64,000 nt of DNA from Bradyrhizobium zhengyangense. GTDB lineage: Bacteria; Pseudomonadota; Alphaproteobacteria; Rhizobiales; Xanthobacteraceae. Below the pieces are notes generated by a model that saw only the letters and a list, made by a program, of their open reading frames with translations, had not been told where the DNA came from and made no database searches. Numbering within the stretch: position 1 is the stretch's first letter; every line of letters starts with the position of its first letter. Both the position numbers and the translations under genes were made by a program. This document shows, one piece after another, positions 41,037 through 50,814 of this stretch. The DNA lies in NCBI RefSeq assembly GCF_022012435.1, contig NZ_JAKLUA010000013.1:124001-188000 (forward strand), written 5' to 3'.

Positions 41037-42101
41037 CTAACCGAGGCCGATCCGCTTCTGCTGATAGCCGCGATCGAGAATTGCTTGCCACCATTGGCGG
41101 TTTTCGAAGAACCAGCGAACCGTCTTAGCCAAGCCGCTTTCGAAATTCTCGTCAGCACGCCAACCGAGCTCGCGCTCGAGTTTTGAAGCATCGATCGCGT
41201 AGCGGCGATCGTGACCGGGACGGTCGGCGACGAACGAAATGAGGCTACGTCGAGATCCGGCCGCGTGCGGCGACAATTCGTCGAGCATGTCGCAAATGGT
41301 TTCCACCACGTGCAAATTGGTGCGCTCGTTTCTGCCGCCGACATTGTAAGTCTCGCCGATCGCACCGCGCTCGAGCACGAGCGTGAGCGCCTTGGCATGA
41401 TCCTCGACGTAGAGCCAGTCGCGGACGTTCTGGCCGTCGCCGTAAACCGGCAGCGGCTCTCCGGCGAGTCCTTTGATGATGATGTGGGGAATGAGCTTCT
41501 CGGGAAAGTGATAAGGGCCGTAATTGTTCGAGCAGTTCGTCACCATCGTCGGAAGATCGTAGGTCTCGCGCCAGGCGCGGACCAGATGGTCGGACGACGC
41601 TTTGCTCGCCGAGTACGGCGAATTGGGTGAATAGGACGTGGTCTCTGTGAAATAGCCGTCCTTGCCGAGCGACCCGAACACCTCGTCGGTCGAGATGTGA
41701 AGAAAGCGGAACTGCGCACGGCGGTCTGGGGACAGATCCCTCCAATATCGCAACGCTTCCTGCAGCAGCGTGAAGGTGCCGACAATATTGGTCTGGATGA
41801 ATTCGCCGGGGCCGTCGATCGAGCGGTCGACGTGGCTCTCGGCGGCCAGGTTCATCACTGCGGTGGGCTGGTACTTCTCGAACAGCTTCCGAAGCGAGGT
41901 GGCTTCGCAAATGCATTGCTTCTCGAAAGCATAGCTGGAATTTGCTTCGGCGCCGGGAAGCGAATCCAGGTTCGCAGCATAAGTTAGCTTGTCGATGTTG
42001 ACGACGCGCGCATGCGTGTCGTGGAGGAGATGACGGACGACGGCGGACCCAATGAAACCTGCACCGCCCGTGACGAAAATTGTGGAGCCTTCGAAACGCA
42101 T
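41037..42101 (-). CDS. rfbB: dTDP-glucose 4,6-dehydratase
   Basis: A 354-residue NAD enzyme, the second step of dTDP-L-rhamnose synthesis. Motifs are TGGAGFIGSAVV (NAD), HISTDEVFGSLG (catalytic Thr-Asp-Glu), YSASK (catalytic Tyr-Lys) and NNYGPYHFPEKLIP. It is the second gene after rfbA, 12 bases downstream, on the minus strand, while rfbC and rfbD diverge from the same promoter region. Confidence 0.95.
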   Translation of the reverse strand: MRFEGSTIFVTGGAGFIGSAVVRHLLHDTHARVVNIDKLTYAANLDSLPGAEANSSYAFEKQCICEATSLRKLFEKYQPTAVMNLAAESHVDRSIDGPGEFIQTNIVGTFTLLQEALRYWRDLSPDRRAQFRFLHISTDEVFGSLGKDGYFTETTSYSPNSPYSASKASSDHLVRAWRETYDLPTMVTNCSNNYGPYHFPEKLIPHIIIKGLAGEPLPVYGDGQNVRDWLYVEDHAKALTLVLERGAIGETYNVGGRNERTNLHVVETICDMLDELSPHAAGSRRSLISFVADRPGHDRRYAIDASKLERELGWRADENFESGLAKTVRWFFENRQWWQAILDRGYQQKRIGLG

Positions 42102-42113
42102 GGATGATCTGCC

Positions 42114-42995
42114 TCAGTCGTGAGCGGCGAAGGAACGGGCTACTGATTGCAGATACTCGCCGTAGCTGCTTTTGGCGGTCTTCTCTGCGACCTTCTTGAA
42201 GGCTTCAAGAGAAATGTAACCGCGTCGCAACGCGATTTCTTCTGGGCACGCGATGCGCAGGCCCTGGCGCTGCTCCAGGATTTGAACGAAATGACTGGCT
42301 TCGACCAGCGAAGCATGCGTGCCGGTGTCGAGCCACGCAAAGCCACGACCAAGCACTTCGACGAACAAGTCGCCACGAGCGAGGTAGGCGTTATTCACAT
42401 CGGTAATTTCGATCTCGCCGCGCGCCGAGGGTTTGATGCCTGCTGCGATGTCAACCACGCTGTTGTCGTAGAAATAGAGGCCGGTCACGGCCACATTCGA
42501 TTTTGGCTGCCTGGGCTTCTCCTCGATCGAGCGCGCTAGTCCGTCACTGCCGAGCTCGACCACGCCATATTGTTCAGGCGAGTTCACGACGTAGCCGAAG
42601 ACGGTCGCGCCGCTCTTGCGGCTGGCGGCCTTGGTGAGCATTTCAGGCAGTCCGTGGCCGTAGAAAATGTTGTCGCCAAGAACCAGCGCGACGGAATCCG
42701 AGCCGACGAATTCGCGGCCAACGATGAATGCATCGGCAAGACCGCGCGGTGTCTCCTGGGTGGCATACGAGAAATTGACGCCGATCCCAGATCCATCGCC
42801 GAGCAAGCGCTGGAACAGCGGCTTGTCCAGCGGTGTCGAGATGATGAGGATGTCGCGGATACCAGCGAGCATCAATGTCGATAGCGGATAGTAGATCATC
42901 GGTTTGTCAAAAACCGGAAGCAGTTGCTTCGATACCACCGTCGTGACGGGAAAAAGGCGCGAGCCAGTTCCGCCAGCGAGTATAATTCCCTTCAT
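42114..42995 (-). CDS. rfbA: Glucose-1-phosphate thymidylyltransferase
   Basis: A 293-residue enzyme forming dTDP-glucose from glucose-1-phosphate and dTTP, the committed step of the rhamnose pathway. It has the nucleotide-binding GGTGSRLFPVT at about 8-18, followed by KQLLPVFDKPMIYYPLSTLM, VLGDNIFYG and EKPRQPKS. GAGGGAC precedes the ATG at 42995. It is feedback-inhibited by dTDP-rhamnose in other bacteria. Confidence 0.95.
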   Translation of the reverse strand: MKGIILAGGTGSRLFPVTTVVSKQLLPVFDKPMIYYPLSTLMLAGIRDILIISTPLDKPLFQRLLGDGSGIGVNFSYATQETPRGLADAFIVGREFVGSDSVALVLGDNIFYGHGLPEMLTKAASRKSGATVFGYVVNSPEQYGVVELGSDGLARSIEEKPRQPKSNVAVTGLYFYDNSVVDIAAGIKPSARGEIEITDVNNAYLARGDLFVEVLGRGFAWLDTGTHASLVEASHFVQILEQRQGLRIACPEEIALRRGYISLEAFKKVAEKTAKSSYGEYLQSVARSFAAHD

Positions 42996-43080
42996 GTGTC
43001 CCTCTGGTTTACCAATTTGAAAATATCAGATAGTGTGCACCGCACAAGATCGTTCTGGGTGCGGAGTTGAAGTCGTTAGA

Positions 43081-43635
43081 ATGAACGTTATCAAGACGGA
43101 TCTGCCCGAGGTTATGATCATCGAACCGAAGCTATTCGGCGATCAACGCGGCTTTTTCTTGGAGAGCTACCAATTCGAACGTTATGCGCAGAATGGGATT
43201 GCGCGGTCGTTCGTTCAGGACAACCTGTCCCGTTCGCGTTATGGCGTTTTGCGCGGGCTACATCTACAAAATCCATTGACGCAGGGCAAACTGGTCACCG
43301 CGCTCCGCGGCCGCGTATTGGATGTCGCCGTCGATGTCCGCGTCGGTAGCCCAAATTTTGGGCGTCATGTTGCTGTCGAACTAAGTGAGGATAATCGGCG
43401 GCAGTTGTGGGTGCCTCGCGGCTTCGCGCATGGCTTTGCCGTTCTCTCCGAGACGGCCGATTTCTTCTATAAGTGCGACGCTCTCTATAGCCCGAAGGAT
43501 GAGATCTCAGTGCGATGGGACGACCCGGCGATCGGCATCGACTGGGGCCTCGCACATCCCTCGCTTTCACCCAAAGACGCCGATGCGCCCTTGCTTGCGG
43601 ACGTGAAGAATCTCCCACGTTACGGGGAGATCTGA
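43081..43635 (+). CDS. rfbC: dTDP-4-dehydrorhamnose 3,5-epimerase
   Basis: A 184-residue cupin-fold epimerase for the third step. It has FGDQRGFFLESY, the catalytic His in GVLRGLHLQNP and the catalytic Tyr region FFYKCDALYSPKDE. The ATG at 43081 begins MNVIKTDLPEV. It is followed by rfbD after a single base, so the two are translationally coupled. Confidence 0.94.
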   Translation: MNVIKTDLPEVMIIEPKLFGDQRGFFLESYQFERYAQNGIARSFVQDNLSRSRYGVLRGLHLQNPLTQGKLVTALRGRVLDVAVDVRVGSPNFGRHVAVELSEDNRRQLWVPRGFAHGFAVLSETADFFYKCDALYSPKDEISVRWDDPAIGIDWGLAHPSLSPKDADAPLLADVKNLPRYGEI

Positions 43636-43636
43636 C

Positions 43637-44533
43637 ATGAAGATCCTTTTGACGGGCACTGCGGGGCAGGTGGGCGGAGCGCTGCTTCCGCTGCTCCACG
43701 GACGGGCCGATATCGTTGCGCCCACGCGCGAAGAGTTCGACTTCTCGCGGCCCGGCGAGCTTGCCAGCAAGCTCGATATGATCAAGCCGGACTTAATCAT
43801 CAACCCTGCCGCCTATACCGCCGTCGATCGCGCGGAAGACGAGCGTGAGCTCGCGTTTCGTATCAACGCGGAATCTCCCAGAGCGATCGCGCGATGGGCC
43901 GCGCCCCGCGGCGTGCCGCTGGTGCACTTTTCGACCGACTACGTCTTCGATGGTTTCGGCGATCGTCCTTGGCGTGAGGACAGCACGCCGGGGCCTCTTT
44001 CGGTGTACGGCCAGAGCAAGCTTGCCGGCGACCAAGCCATTGCCGAGGCGGGTGCCCTGTATGTGATCGCGCGAACGTCCTGGGTGTATGCTGCAACCGG
44101 TACGAATTTCCTCAAGACCATCGTGCGGCTTGCCGGAGAACGCGAGCAGTTGCGCATCGTCGCCGACCAGATCGGCGCGCCAACGACAGCGAATGCCATC
44201 TCACAATCTGTGGTTGCAATGCTGCCAACGAACGGCGACGATCTTCGCAAGACGTTCGAGCGGCGCGGCGGCGTCGTCAATCTGGTTTGCACCGGCGAGA
44301 CCAGTTGGCACGGCTTTGCGACCGCGATCGTTTCGGGGCTGCAAGCGAGGGGCGCCAAATTCGCCGTGAAGGAAATTATTCCGATCCCTTCGGACCAATT
44401 TCCGGTCAAGGCGAAGCGGCCATTCAATTCCCGGCTTGATCTCACGCGGCTGCGGGAGCGGTTCGGCATTACGCCGCCGAGTTGGCAGCAGGCGCTCGAT
44501 CGCGAGCTGGATGCCCTCAAGGCGACGATTTGA
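43637..44533 (+). CDS. rfbD: dTDP-4-dehydrorhamnose reductase
   Basis: A 298-residue NAD(P)H enzyme for the last step to dTDP-L-rhamnose. It has the cofactor motif GTAGQVGGA at the N-terminus, the STDYVFDG segment and catalytic YGQSK. Together with rfbAB, and with galE 7 kb to the left, it supplies activated sugars for the polysaccharide locus that follows. Confidence 0.94.
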   Translation: MKILLTGTAGQVGGALLPLLHGRADIVAPTREEFDFSRPGELASKLDMIKPDLIINPAAYTAVDRAEDERELAFRINAESPRAIARWAAPRGVPLVHFSTDYVFDGFGDRPWREDSTPGPLSVYGQSKLAGDQAIAEAGALYVIARTSWVYAATGTNFLKTIVRLAGEREQLRIVADQIGAPTTANAISQSVVAMLPTNGDDLRKTFERRGGVVNLVCTGETSWHGFATAIVSGLQARGAKFAVKEIIPIPSDQFPVKAKRPFNSRLDLTRLRERFGITPPSWQQALDRELDALKATI

Positions 44534-44715
44534 ACCTCATCCGCTGGACCACAGGGACGTGTCGGAATGCAACCTCCTGTGGCCTTTAAGCTTTGTTAAC
44601 CATCCAAGGCCCATTTTCCGGTCTGGCGCCTCGAACCGGGAATGCACGCATGTTTCAGCTCTTCTTGCGGGCCCGCACACACAATTTCCTAAAAGACCGT
44701 TTCGGCGGTGAGCAG

Positions 44716-45072
44716 ATGTTCCGCGCCCGTTCGCCCGAGCGCGACGCGGACACCGATCGCGCGCGCATCGAAGCCATCATGGTCGCAATCGAGGACGCGT
44801 TGCATGCAGCGGAGCGTGAGCAATCAGGCCTGAACCGCCGGGTGGAGGACGTGCTGGCGCGCGCGGCCGTGACCATCGGCAACGGCGACGACGAATATCT
44901 CGAGCGCGAAGCGTTAGACAATTACCATCACGATTTGTTCGACAAGGAAATCCTGAATGGTCAGCGCAGGCTCAAGGAGCTCAGCACCTCGATCGCCCAT
45001 TTCAAGTTCCTGAAGGCTGCGATCCTCAGCCGGTTCCCGGACTACCGGCCGGCGGCCAATCACACCAATTGA
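44716..45072 (+). CDS. Hypothetical helical protein
   Basis: A 118-residue, charged, mostly helical protein, MFRARSPERDADTDRARIEA onward, with a coiled-coil-like middle (ALHAAEREQSGLNRRVEDVL) and an aromatic end (HFKFLKAAILSRFPDYRP). I chose 44716, where conserved-looking sequence begins and GGTGAG precedes; an ATG at 44650 adds 22 residues. I recognise no family. Confidence 0.6.
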   Translation: MFRARSPERDADTDRARIEAIMVAIEDALHAAEREQSGLNRRVEDVLARAAVTIGNGDDEYLEREALDNYHHDLFDKEILNGQRRLKELSTSIAHFKFLKAAILSRFPDYRPAANHTN

Positions 45073-45096
45073 CGCTTCGCGGGCGCGAAGACCTCA

Positions 45097-45831
45097 TTAG
45101 ATCGCGAGCATGCTGCTGCCCTGAATCGAGAGCAGCGTCAGGTTGCCGGTGGCGTACGCCCCGGTATCGATATTGGCGCGGTTCTCGAGCAGCTCGGCCT
45201 GGCGCACAGGGGTGTGGCCGTGCACGACGTATTTCCCAAAGCGCTTCTTGCTCTGGAGAAATTCGTCCCTAATCCATAGCAGATCCTGCTCGCGCTGATC
45301 GGGCAACGGTATTCCTGGACGAACGCCGGCATGGACGAAGAAGAAGTCGCCACAGGTGAATGTCGGCCGCAACTGCCGCAGGAATGCTATGTGCTGCGGT
45401 GGCATCGCGGAGGTGAGTTCGCGCACGAGATCGAACAGCTCGTCCTTGCCGAGGTCGGGCGCTACCGAGATTCCATAGGACATCAGGGTCTGGATGCCGC
45501 CGAATCGGAACCAGTCGGCGGCGCGCGAGGGGTCGTCCAGTACCGAGGTGAAGTAGGCCTCGTGATTGCCCTTGAGAAAGACTGTGTTGCGGCGGCGGCT
45601 GCGGTCGATCAGGAGATCGAGGGTATGACGCGAGTTCGGTCCGCGGTCGATGTAGTCACCGAGGAAGACCTCGATCGCCCGATAGGGGCGGCTGTTCGCC
45701 ATGTCCGCATCGATCACTGCGAACATCTGTTCGAGCAGATGCGCGCAGCCGTGGATGTCGCTGAGTGCGTAGATGCGCACGCCGTTAGGGAGCTTCGGCC
45801 GAGGCCGGTTCTGAGTTGGGGTTGTGACCAT
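45097..45831 (-). CDS. Serine/threonine protein phosphatase (PrpA-like metallophosphoesterase)
   Basis: A 244-residue calcineurin-like phosphatase with all metal-binding motifs in order: SDIHGC, LGDYIDRGPNS, LKGNHE, a histidine in FVHAG and VVHGHTP. The closest type is PrpA/lambda-phosphatase, which dephosphorylates proteins, sometimes tyrosine or histidine. In a polysaccharide locus it might act on the chain-length tyrosine kinase at 48538-50799, which is inference. Confidence 0.85.
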   Translation of the reverse strand: MVTTPTQNRPRPKLPNGVRIYALSDIHGCAHLLEQMFAVIDADMANSRPYRAIEVFLGDYIDRGPNSRHTLDLLIDRSRRRNTVFLKGNHEAYFTSVLDDPSRAADWFRFGGIQTLMSYGISVAPDLGKDELFDLVRELTSAMPPQHIAFLRQLRPTFTCGDFFFVHAGVRPGIPLPDQREQDLLWIRDEFLQSKKRFGKYVVHGHTPVRQAELLENRANIDTGAYATGNLTLLSIQGSSMLAI

Positions 45832-45997
45832 GAGGCCCACCTCTTTCAGAGAGGTTCGCTCGAGATGTCAATACGCGATGGACAAATTCGGTCATCCCGA
45901 GGGCCTTTTCTCGTCCACGCCGTGTGAGCGTCCGTTCGCGCGGCGGTAGCATCACGTGTGGTTTGATGAGGGGGCTGATTCGACGGGTCCCGGCCCC

Positions 45998-46276
45998 TCA
46001 GCCGAAGCTACGGCTGTCGAACGACGACGCGGGTTTGGTACGATACGGTGTCGCCCGCGGCCGGATCAGAAGCGCGCCGCAGAGATAGCCGAGCTGGAGC
46101 ACGGCCGCAAAGACAACGATCGTGACGACAATGTGAAGCGCGCCCTGTCCCTCCCAATCGGAGACGGCGCCAATCATCCCTCCACCAAGCACGATCGCCG
46201 GTGGCAGGATGACAATCCGGAACCGGCCTCCCAGCAGCGATCCGATCAGCAGACTGAAAACAACAACTGTGCTCAC
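45998..46276 (-). CDS. Small membrane protein
   Basis: A 92-residue protein with three hydrophobic segments (VVVFSLLIGSLLGG, IVILPPAIVLGGGMIGAV and HIVVTIVVFAAVLQLGYLCGALL) and a basic tail. It starts at GTG 46276 with GGGGGAG about 7 bases upstream. I recognise no family. Position near the polysaccharide genes is the only clue. Confidence 0.55.
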   Translation of the reverse strand: MSTVVVFSLLIGSLLGGRFRIVILPPAIVLGGGMIGAVSDWEGQGALHIVVTIVVFAAVLQLGYLCGALLIRPRATPYRTKPASSFDSRSFG

Positions 46277-46618
46277 GCTACAACTCCCCCAGATGGTGGG
46301 GAGTGTTAATGATGGCGACCTAATGGCGGCTTAAACAACGTGGTTGAATAATGGTTCAAATGCTTTCGAAATATGCGTGAAATAAAATCGTTGTGGCGCG
46401 AAACGCGGCGTGATGCTCGCTTAATGTCAAGCTTGTGACAGGACTCTGGGCATTCAGGTCTCCGCGCAACAGCGTTGCAGAAAATAGATTTATCTTTTTG
46501 GTGCGGTGCCGCATTCTTGCTTTGTTTAGTTAAGAGATTGCCGACGGTGCATCGCGAATTAAGGTCGACTGCTCAAAGTGAGGCAGTCGAGAGCGCGTGA
46601 CGAGGCAGCGAGGTCCGG
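46277..46618. other. Promoter region of the exopolysaccharide initiating gene
   Basis: About 340 AT-rich bases upstream of the glycosylphosphotransferase gene. TGCGGTGCCGCA near 46501 is a short dyad. I see no ORF and cannot place a promoter with confidence. Confidence 0.4.
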
Positions 46619-48037
46619 ATGGCTGTAGCAACTTATGGTTCGGAAAACTATTATGCGGTTTTGTCGAGCCGTCGAGGTGCCCTCCAACGCCCCCTCCAGA
46701 TCGCTCTGATCGCGGGTGACTTCGTCGCGCTCCTGCTCAGCTATTTCGTGGCGAGTAATTTGTATCGCCTGCTCGTCGCCGAGCAGGATTCGTCGGTGGG
46801 TGCCGGTCTTGTCGTTGCCGCGGTGTTCGTGACGATCTCTTACTTCCAAGGCATCTACGATCATCATCGCCTCCTGAATGCCGTCTGGCAGCTGCGCAAG
46901 ACACTTGCAATCTGGATCATCTCGCTGACAATTCTTGCGGTTGAGGCATTCCTGCTCAAATCGTCAGCAGATCTGTCGCGCGGAACCACGCTACTATTTG
47001 CCGCGACCGGCGGCGTTGCGCTTGGCGGGCTCCGAGTGCTCTGGCGCAGCGCGCTGAACTCGAGCTATGCCAGAGGTCGCCTGGTCGATCGCAAGGTCGT
47101 GCTGCTGAGCCTGAAGCCGCTCGATTTCACGTCGAGCCGATTCAAGGATTTGCGCAAGCACGGCTTCAATGTCGTACGCCATTTCGTTCTCAGGCCGTCC
47201 GAAGCCGGCTGGGATCACGAGATTCGCGACATCGTGCGTCAGGCACGCGCGGCCGATGTCGAGGAGTATCTCTTGGTCATCGACTGGGATGAGATGCCTC
47301 TGCTCCAAAAGGTGAGCCAGCACCTGCGCATGGTACCCCAGCCGATCCGGCTGCTCCCGGACTTTCCGATCGCCGATCTCGTCTCGCGTCCGTTCCAGCC
47401 GGTCAGCGGCACGGTTGCCATCGAGATCCAGCGCGCCCCGCTAACCGTGTTCGAGCGAGCGCAGAAGCGCTGCCTCGATGTCGGACTTGCCTCGGTTGCG
47501 CTGTTGCTGCTGGCGCCGCTGCTGGCGACGGCTGCGGTCATGATCAAGCTCGACTCGCGCGGGAACGTGATCTTCAAGCAGTCCCGTCGCGGGTTCAACG
47601 GCAAGCCGTTCCAAATCTGGAAGTTTCGTTCCATGACGGTGGCAGAAAACGGCCACACCGTGACCCAGGCGACGAAGTCCGACACGCGGGTCACTCGTGT
47701 TGGTCGTATGCTGCGCCGGACCAGCATCGACGAGTTGCCGCAGCTCTGGAACGTTCTTCGCGGCGAGATGTCGCTGGTAGGACCGCGGCCACATGCGCTC
47801 GCGCATGACAATTATTACGACCAGCTCATCAGCAACTACGTCTATCGGCATCACATGAAGCCGGGGCTGACGGGTTGGGCCCAGGTCAATGGTTTTCGTG
47901 GTGAGACGCCGACTATCGATCTGATGGAGAAGCGGGTCGAGTACGATGTCTGGTACGTCAGCAACTGGAGCATCTGGCTCGATATCAGGATCATCCTGAA
48001 GACCGCGCTGGCGCTCATCCATCAGGAGGCCTACTGA
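46619..48037 (+). CDS. Polyprenyl glycosylphosphotransferase starting the polysaccharide repeat unit
   Basis: A 472-residue membrane enzyme of the bacterial sugar-transferase family that moves a hexose-1-phosphate to undecaprenyl phosphate. Four N-terminal membrane segments and a Rossmann-like middle part are followed by another membrane helix (about 284-303) and the catalytic domain, with FKQSRRGFNGKPFQIWKFRS, RRTSIDELPQLWNV, GEMSLVGPRP and PGLTGWAQVNG. The ATG at 46619 fits the family N-terminus. The sugar is glucose or galactose by family, not provable here. Confidence 0.9.
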   Translation: MAVATYGSENYYAVLSSRRGALQRPLQIALIAGDFVALLLSYFVASNLYRLLVAEQDSSVGAGLVVAAVFVTISYFQGIYDHHRLLNAVWQLRKTLAIWIISLTILAVEAFLLKSSADLSRGTTLLFAATGGVALGGLRVLWRSALNSSYARGRLVDRKVVLLSLKPLDFTSSRFKDLRKHGFNVVRHFVLRPSEAGWDHEIRDIVRQARAADVEEYLLVIDWDEMPLLQKVSQHLRMVPQPIRLLPDFPIADLVSRPFQPVSGTVAIEIQRAPLTVFERAQKRCLDVGLASVALLLLAPLLATAAVMIKLDSRGNVIFKQSRRGFNGKPFQIWKFRSMTVAENGHTVTQATKSDTRVTRVGRMLRRTSIDELPQLWNVLRGEMSLVGPRPHALAHDNYYDQLISNYVYRHHMKPGLTGWAQVNGFRGETPTIDLMEKRVEYDVWYVSNWSIWLDIRIILKTALALIHQEAY

Positions 48038-48537
48038 GCGTCCGCAGCGGTTGGCGCTGGTGAACCGACTGAACGCGAACGCTGCGTCCGGTGTTCAACG
48101 CCTCTTAGTTGTCGAGCAGATAGGGCGCAGGTCACAGATCTCATCCACCAGCCTAACTGCGGGCGACTGGAGGAAGAGGGCGGCCGCGCTGCTGACAGAC
48201 GATCGTAAAACGCGTCGTTGAAATCCAGCAGCGAACTGTCCGTCAGCTCCCGCGAATTGGCCTGGAGCGCTCGAAAAGCGAGCGGCACGCCTACCAGTTG
48301 CAGTCAGAGTTCCTGCGGGGCCGAGCCTTAGAGATTGGCCGAGAAGCGCGAGGATTCCCCGCTGTGACCCCCTCCTGGCGTATGCCGGACCAGAATGCCT
48401 CCAACCATTCGAGCGGTTAGCTTGGCGCGCGCGCCAGCAGGCTTCTGCTCACCCGCTGCACGGCATCAACGTCCGCATCCGCCCGCGCCAGATCCAGTTC
48501 CACTGACGGTCATGTCAGGCGCGAGAAGCGCCTTTCC
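48038..48537. other. 500-base region without a supported gene
   Basis: It lies between two convergent polysaccharide genes. Minus-strand reading near 48421-48507 gives VELDLARADADVDAVQRVSR, which looks coding-like but has no start or continuation; it may be a gene remnant. No repeat or IS end was recognised. Confidence 0.4.
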
Positions 48538-50799
48538 TTAGGCGCCCTCGACATAATAGGCGTTGTAGTGCGAGCCTTTGTAACCCTCAATGCGCTTCAG
48601 CATCTTCGGGTTCGCGCCGTTGAGCACGGCGCCCACTACCTTTTTCTGAATGCCTTCGGAGCTCGACATAGATTCCTGCAGGGCGGTCCGGGTCGTCCGA
48701 CTCCATTCGATGACGTAGACGAACGCGTCCATGAGATGGCTGATGGCCTTGGCGTCGGTGACCGGCATCACCGGCGCCAGATCGATGACGATGTAATCGT
48801 ACTCGTTTCGCAGCAATGACAGCAGATCGGCCATCGCCTTCGAGGCCATGATGTCGGCCGAGTTCACCATGCGCGAAACGGCGAACGAAGGCAGGAAATC
48901 CAGTCCGGTCTCCGGGCTGCGCCTGATGTGGTGTCCGACCGACTGCGGATCCTTGAGGGCCTCGAGCAATCCGCTCTTGGCGGTCGGGTCGAGCTCCTTG
49001 GTCAGCGAACGCGTGTGAAGGTCGCCGTCGATCAGCAGCACGCGCTTTCCGGTAAACGCGGTCAGGTGCGCGAAGTTGGCCGAAACCGTGGTTTTCCCTT
49101 CCTTCGGAAGCGAGGACACGATGCCGATGATCTTCACCTCGCGGGAGAGGCGAGCGAGATCGATTGAGACCTTGATGTTGCGCATGGTCTCGGCATAGCG
49201 GGAGAAGGGATGATCGATGACGTAACGGGACAATTGGCCGCCGGGTTTGACCGACACGCCTTCAGGCGATCGCCATCCGCGTATCTTCGGCAGACCCATG
49301 GCCTTGGCGCCGATGGCGGGAAGCACCCCGAGACATTTGACTCCGATCTCGTCTTCGACTTCGCTGGGAGAGCGCAGCACGTCGCTCAGCATCTCCCGAG
49401 CAAACGCGGCGCCTAGGCCGAAGCAAAGACCGCCGAACAGGGCTCCAATGAGAGAGAGCAACGTCTTGGGAGAGCTCTTGCGATCCGGCTTCACCGCGGT
49501 GCTGATGATGCGGGCCTCGCTGATCGGGAAGCTCTGGTTTTGCATTGCCTGCTGCTGCTTCTCGAGGAAGCTGTTGTACAGGTTGCGGTAGGTGTCGGCC
49601 GCGCTCTCGAGGTCGCGCAGCTTCACCTGCGCCTGCCCGGTGTTGCCGGCCTGGCTGACGAGATTCTTGAGGTTTTGCTCCAGCGAAGTCTCGCGGCTCT
49701 TGGCGATTTCGTAGTCACTGCGATAGGCATCGGCGATACGCTTGACTTCGTCTGCGATCGACTTGCGGAGCTCCTCCATGCGATTGGCCAGATTGACCGA
49801 CGCCTGATGGGTCTTGCCATACTTAGCCGACCAATCGGCATATTGGGCTGAAAGATCGAGATATTGCGCGCGCAGCCGGGTGATCACTGGATTGTTGAGC
49901 GCGTCGGTGACCGTCGGTTGGGCAAGGTCTTTGTCTGTGATGCCGTCGATGCGGTCCAGTCGTGCCTTGGCCTCGGCGGTGGCCGCGCGCGCCTGGACGA
50001 GCTGGGTGTTTACGTCGGTGAGCTGCTGCTCGTTCATCAGGCCGCGGCTGGTGCCGACGATATTGTTCTGGCTCTTGAACGTCTGCACGGCGCGGTCGCT
50101 GGCAGTCGCCTGCTCGCGCAGCTCGGCGCTGCGCTGCTGCAGCCATTCGCTGGCGCGCTTGGTGGATTGGTATTTCGCGTCGAGGGCGCCGATCATATAG
50201 GCATCCGCGATCTCATTGGCGATCCGGGCTGCCTTGTCGGGGTCCTTTGAACGGAAGCTGGCCGACAGGACGTATGTCGTGAGAACGCGCTCGACCTTCA
50301 AATTGGCCTGCACGGCGCCAACTGTTCCACGTTCGATGCGCTCTTTCGAGGCGGGGCCATCTGATCCGAACAGCGCAATCACCCGACCAATGAACGCCGG
50401 AATGAGGCCGGGATCAGAGCCGTTGAACTCGGGATCTTCCGTCAGGTTCATGCGACGGACGACGGAACGTATCAGATCGTCGGAGGTGATGATTTCGACC
50501 TGGCTGTCCACAAAGCCGGGATCGATCAGCGCATTGGAGACGCCGGTGTCCTTGTCGAGGACCTGGGTCTGCCGAGTATCCATGAGGATACGAGTATTCG
50601 CCGTATACATCGGCGTTGCAGTCAGCAAGTAGACCAAGACCAGCGCGAAGGCGCCGCCGACGACGGCCGTAATCAGTGGCCACTGCCGCCGCAGGATACC
50701 GATGACGCGCTCGACGCTCAGCGTCGCTCCCGCCAGATCTAGTGCGGACCTCTCATGGAGCTGAAACTGCTCTCTCGGCTGGTACATCTGAATGTTCAT
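48538..50799 (-). CDS. Wzc/ExoP-like chain-length protein and tyrosine kinase
   Basis: A 753-residue inner-membrane protein controlling polysaccharide polymerisation and export. Order: first membrane helix (about 43-63), Wzz domain with MYTANTRILMDT, long periplasmic coiled coil (about 200-420), second helix (LSLIGALFGGLCFGLG), then a cytoplasmic BY-kinase with Walker A SSLPKEGKTT, Walker A' LLIDGDLHT and Walker B YIVIDLAPV. The C-terminus YKGSHYNAYYVEGA carries a tyrosine cluster typical of autophosphorylation. I chose ATG 50799; no strong ribosome site is visible. The preceding secreted-protein gene ends 15 bases upstream. Confidence 0.9.
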   Translation of the reverse strand: MNIQMYQPREQFQLHERSALDLAGATLSVERVIGILRRQWPLITAVVGGAFALVLVYLLTATPMYTANTRILMDTRQTQVLDKDTGVSNALIDPGFVDSQVEIITSDDLIRSVVRRMNLTEDPEFNGSDPGLIPAFIGRVIALFGSDGPASKERIERGTVGAVQANLKVERVLTTYVLSASFRSKDPDKAARIANEIADAYMIGALDAKYQSTKRASEWLQQRSAELREQATASDRAVQTFKSQNNIVGTSRGLMNEQQLTDVNTQLVQARAATAEAKARLDRIDGITDKDLAQPTVTDALNNPVITRLRAQYLDLSAQYADWSAKYGKTHQASVNLANRMEELRKSIADEVKRIADAYRSDYEIAKSRETSLEQNLKNLVSQAGNTGQAQVKLRDLESAADTYRNLYNSFLEKQQQAMQNQSFPISEARIISTAVKPDRKSSPKTLLSLIGALFGGLCFGLGAAFAREMLSDVLRSPSEVEDEIGVKCLGVLPAIGAKAMGLPKIRGWRSPEGVSVKPGGQLSRYVIDHPFSRYAETMRNIKVSIDLARLSREVKIIGIVSSLPKEGKTTVSANFAHLTAFTGKRVLLIDGDLHTRSLTKELDPTAKSGLLEALKDPQSVGHHIRRSPETGLDFLPSFAVSRMVNSADIMASKAMADLLSLLRNEYDYIVIDLAPVMPVTDAKAISHLMDAFVYVIEWSRTTRTALQESMSSSEGIQKKVVGAVLNGANPKMLKRIEGYKGSHYNAYYVEGA

Positions 50800-50814
50800 C
50801 AAGCTGGCATGAAG

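Noticed and set aside
48031..48288. 85-residue minus-strand ORF
   Set aside because: It overlaps the end of the glycosylphosphotransferase gene and has low-complexity, shadow-like composition.
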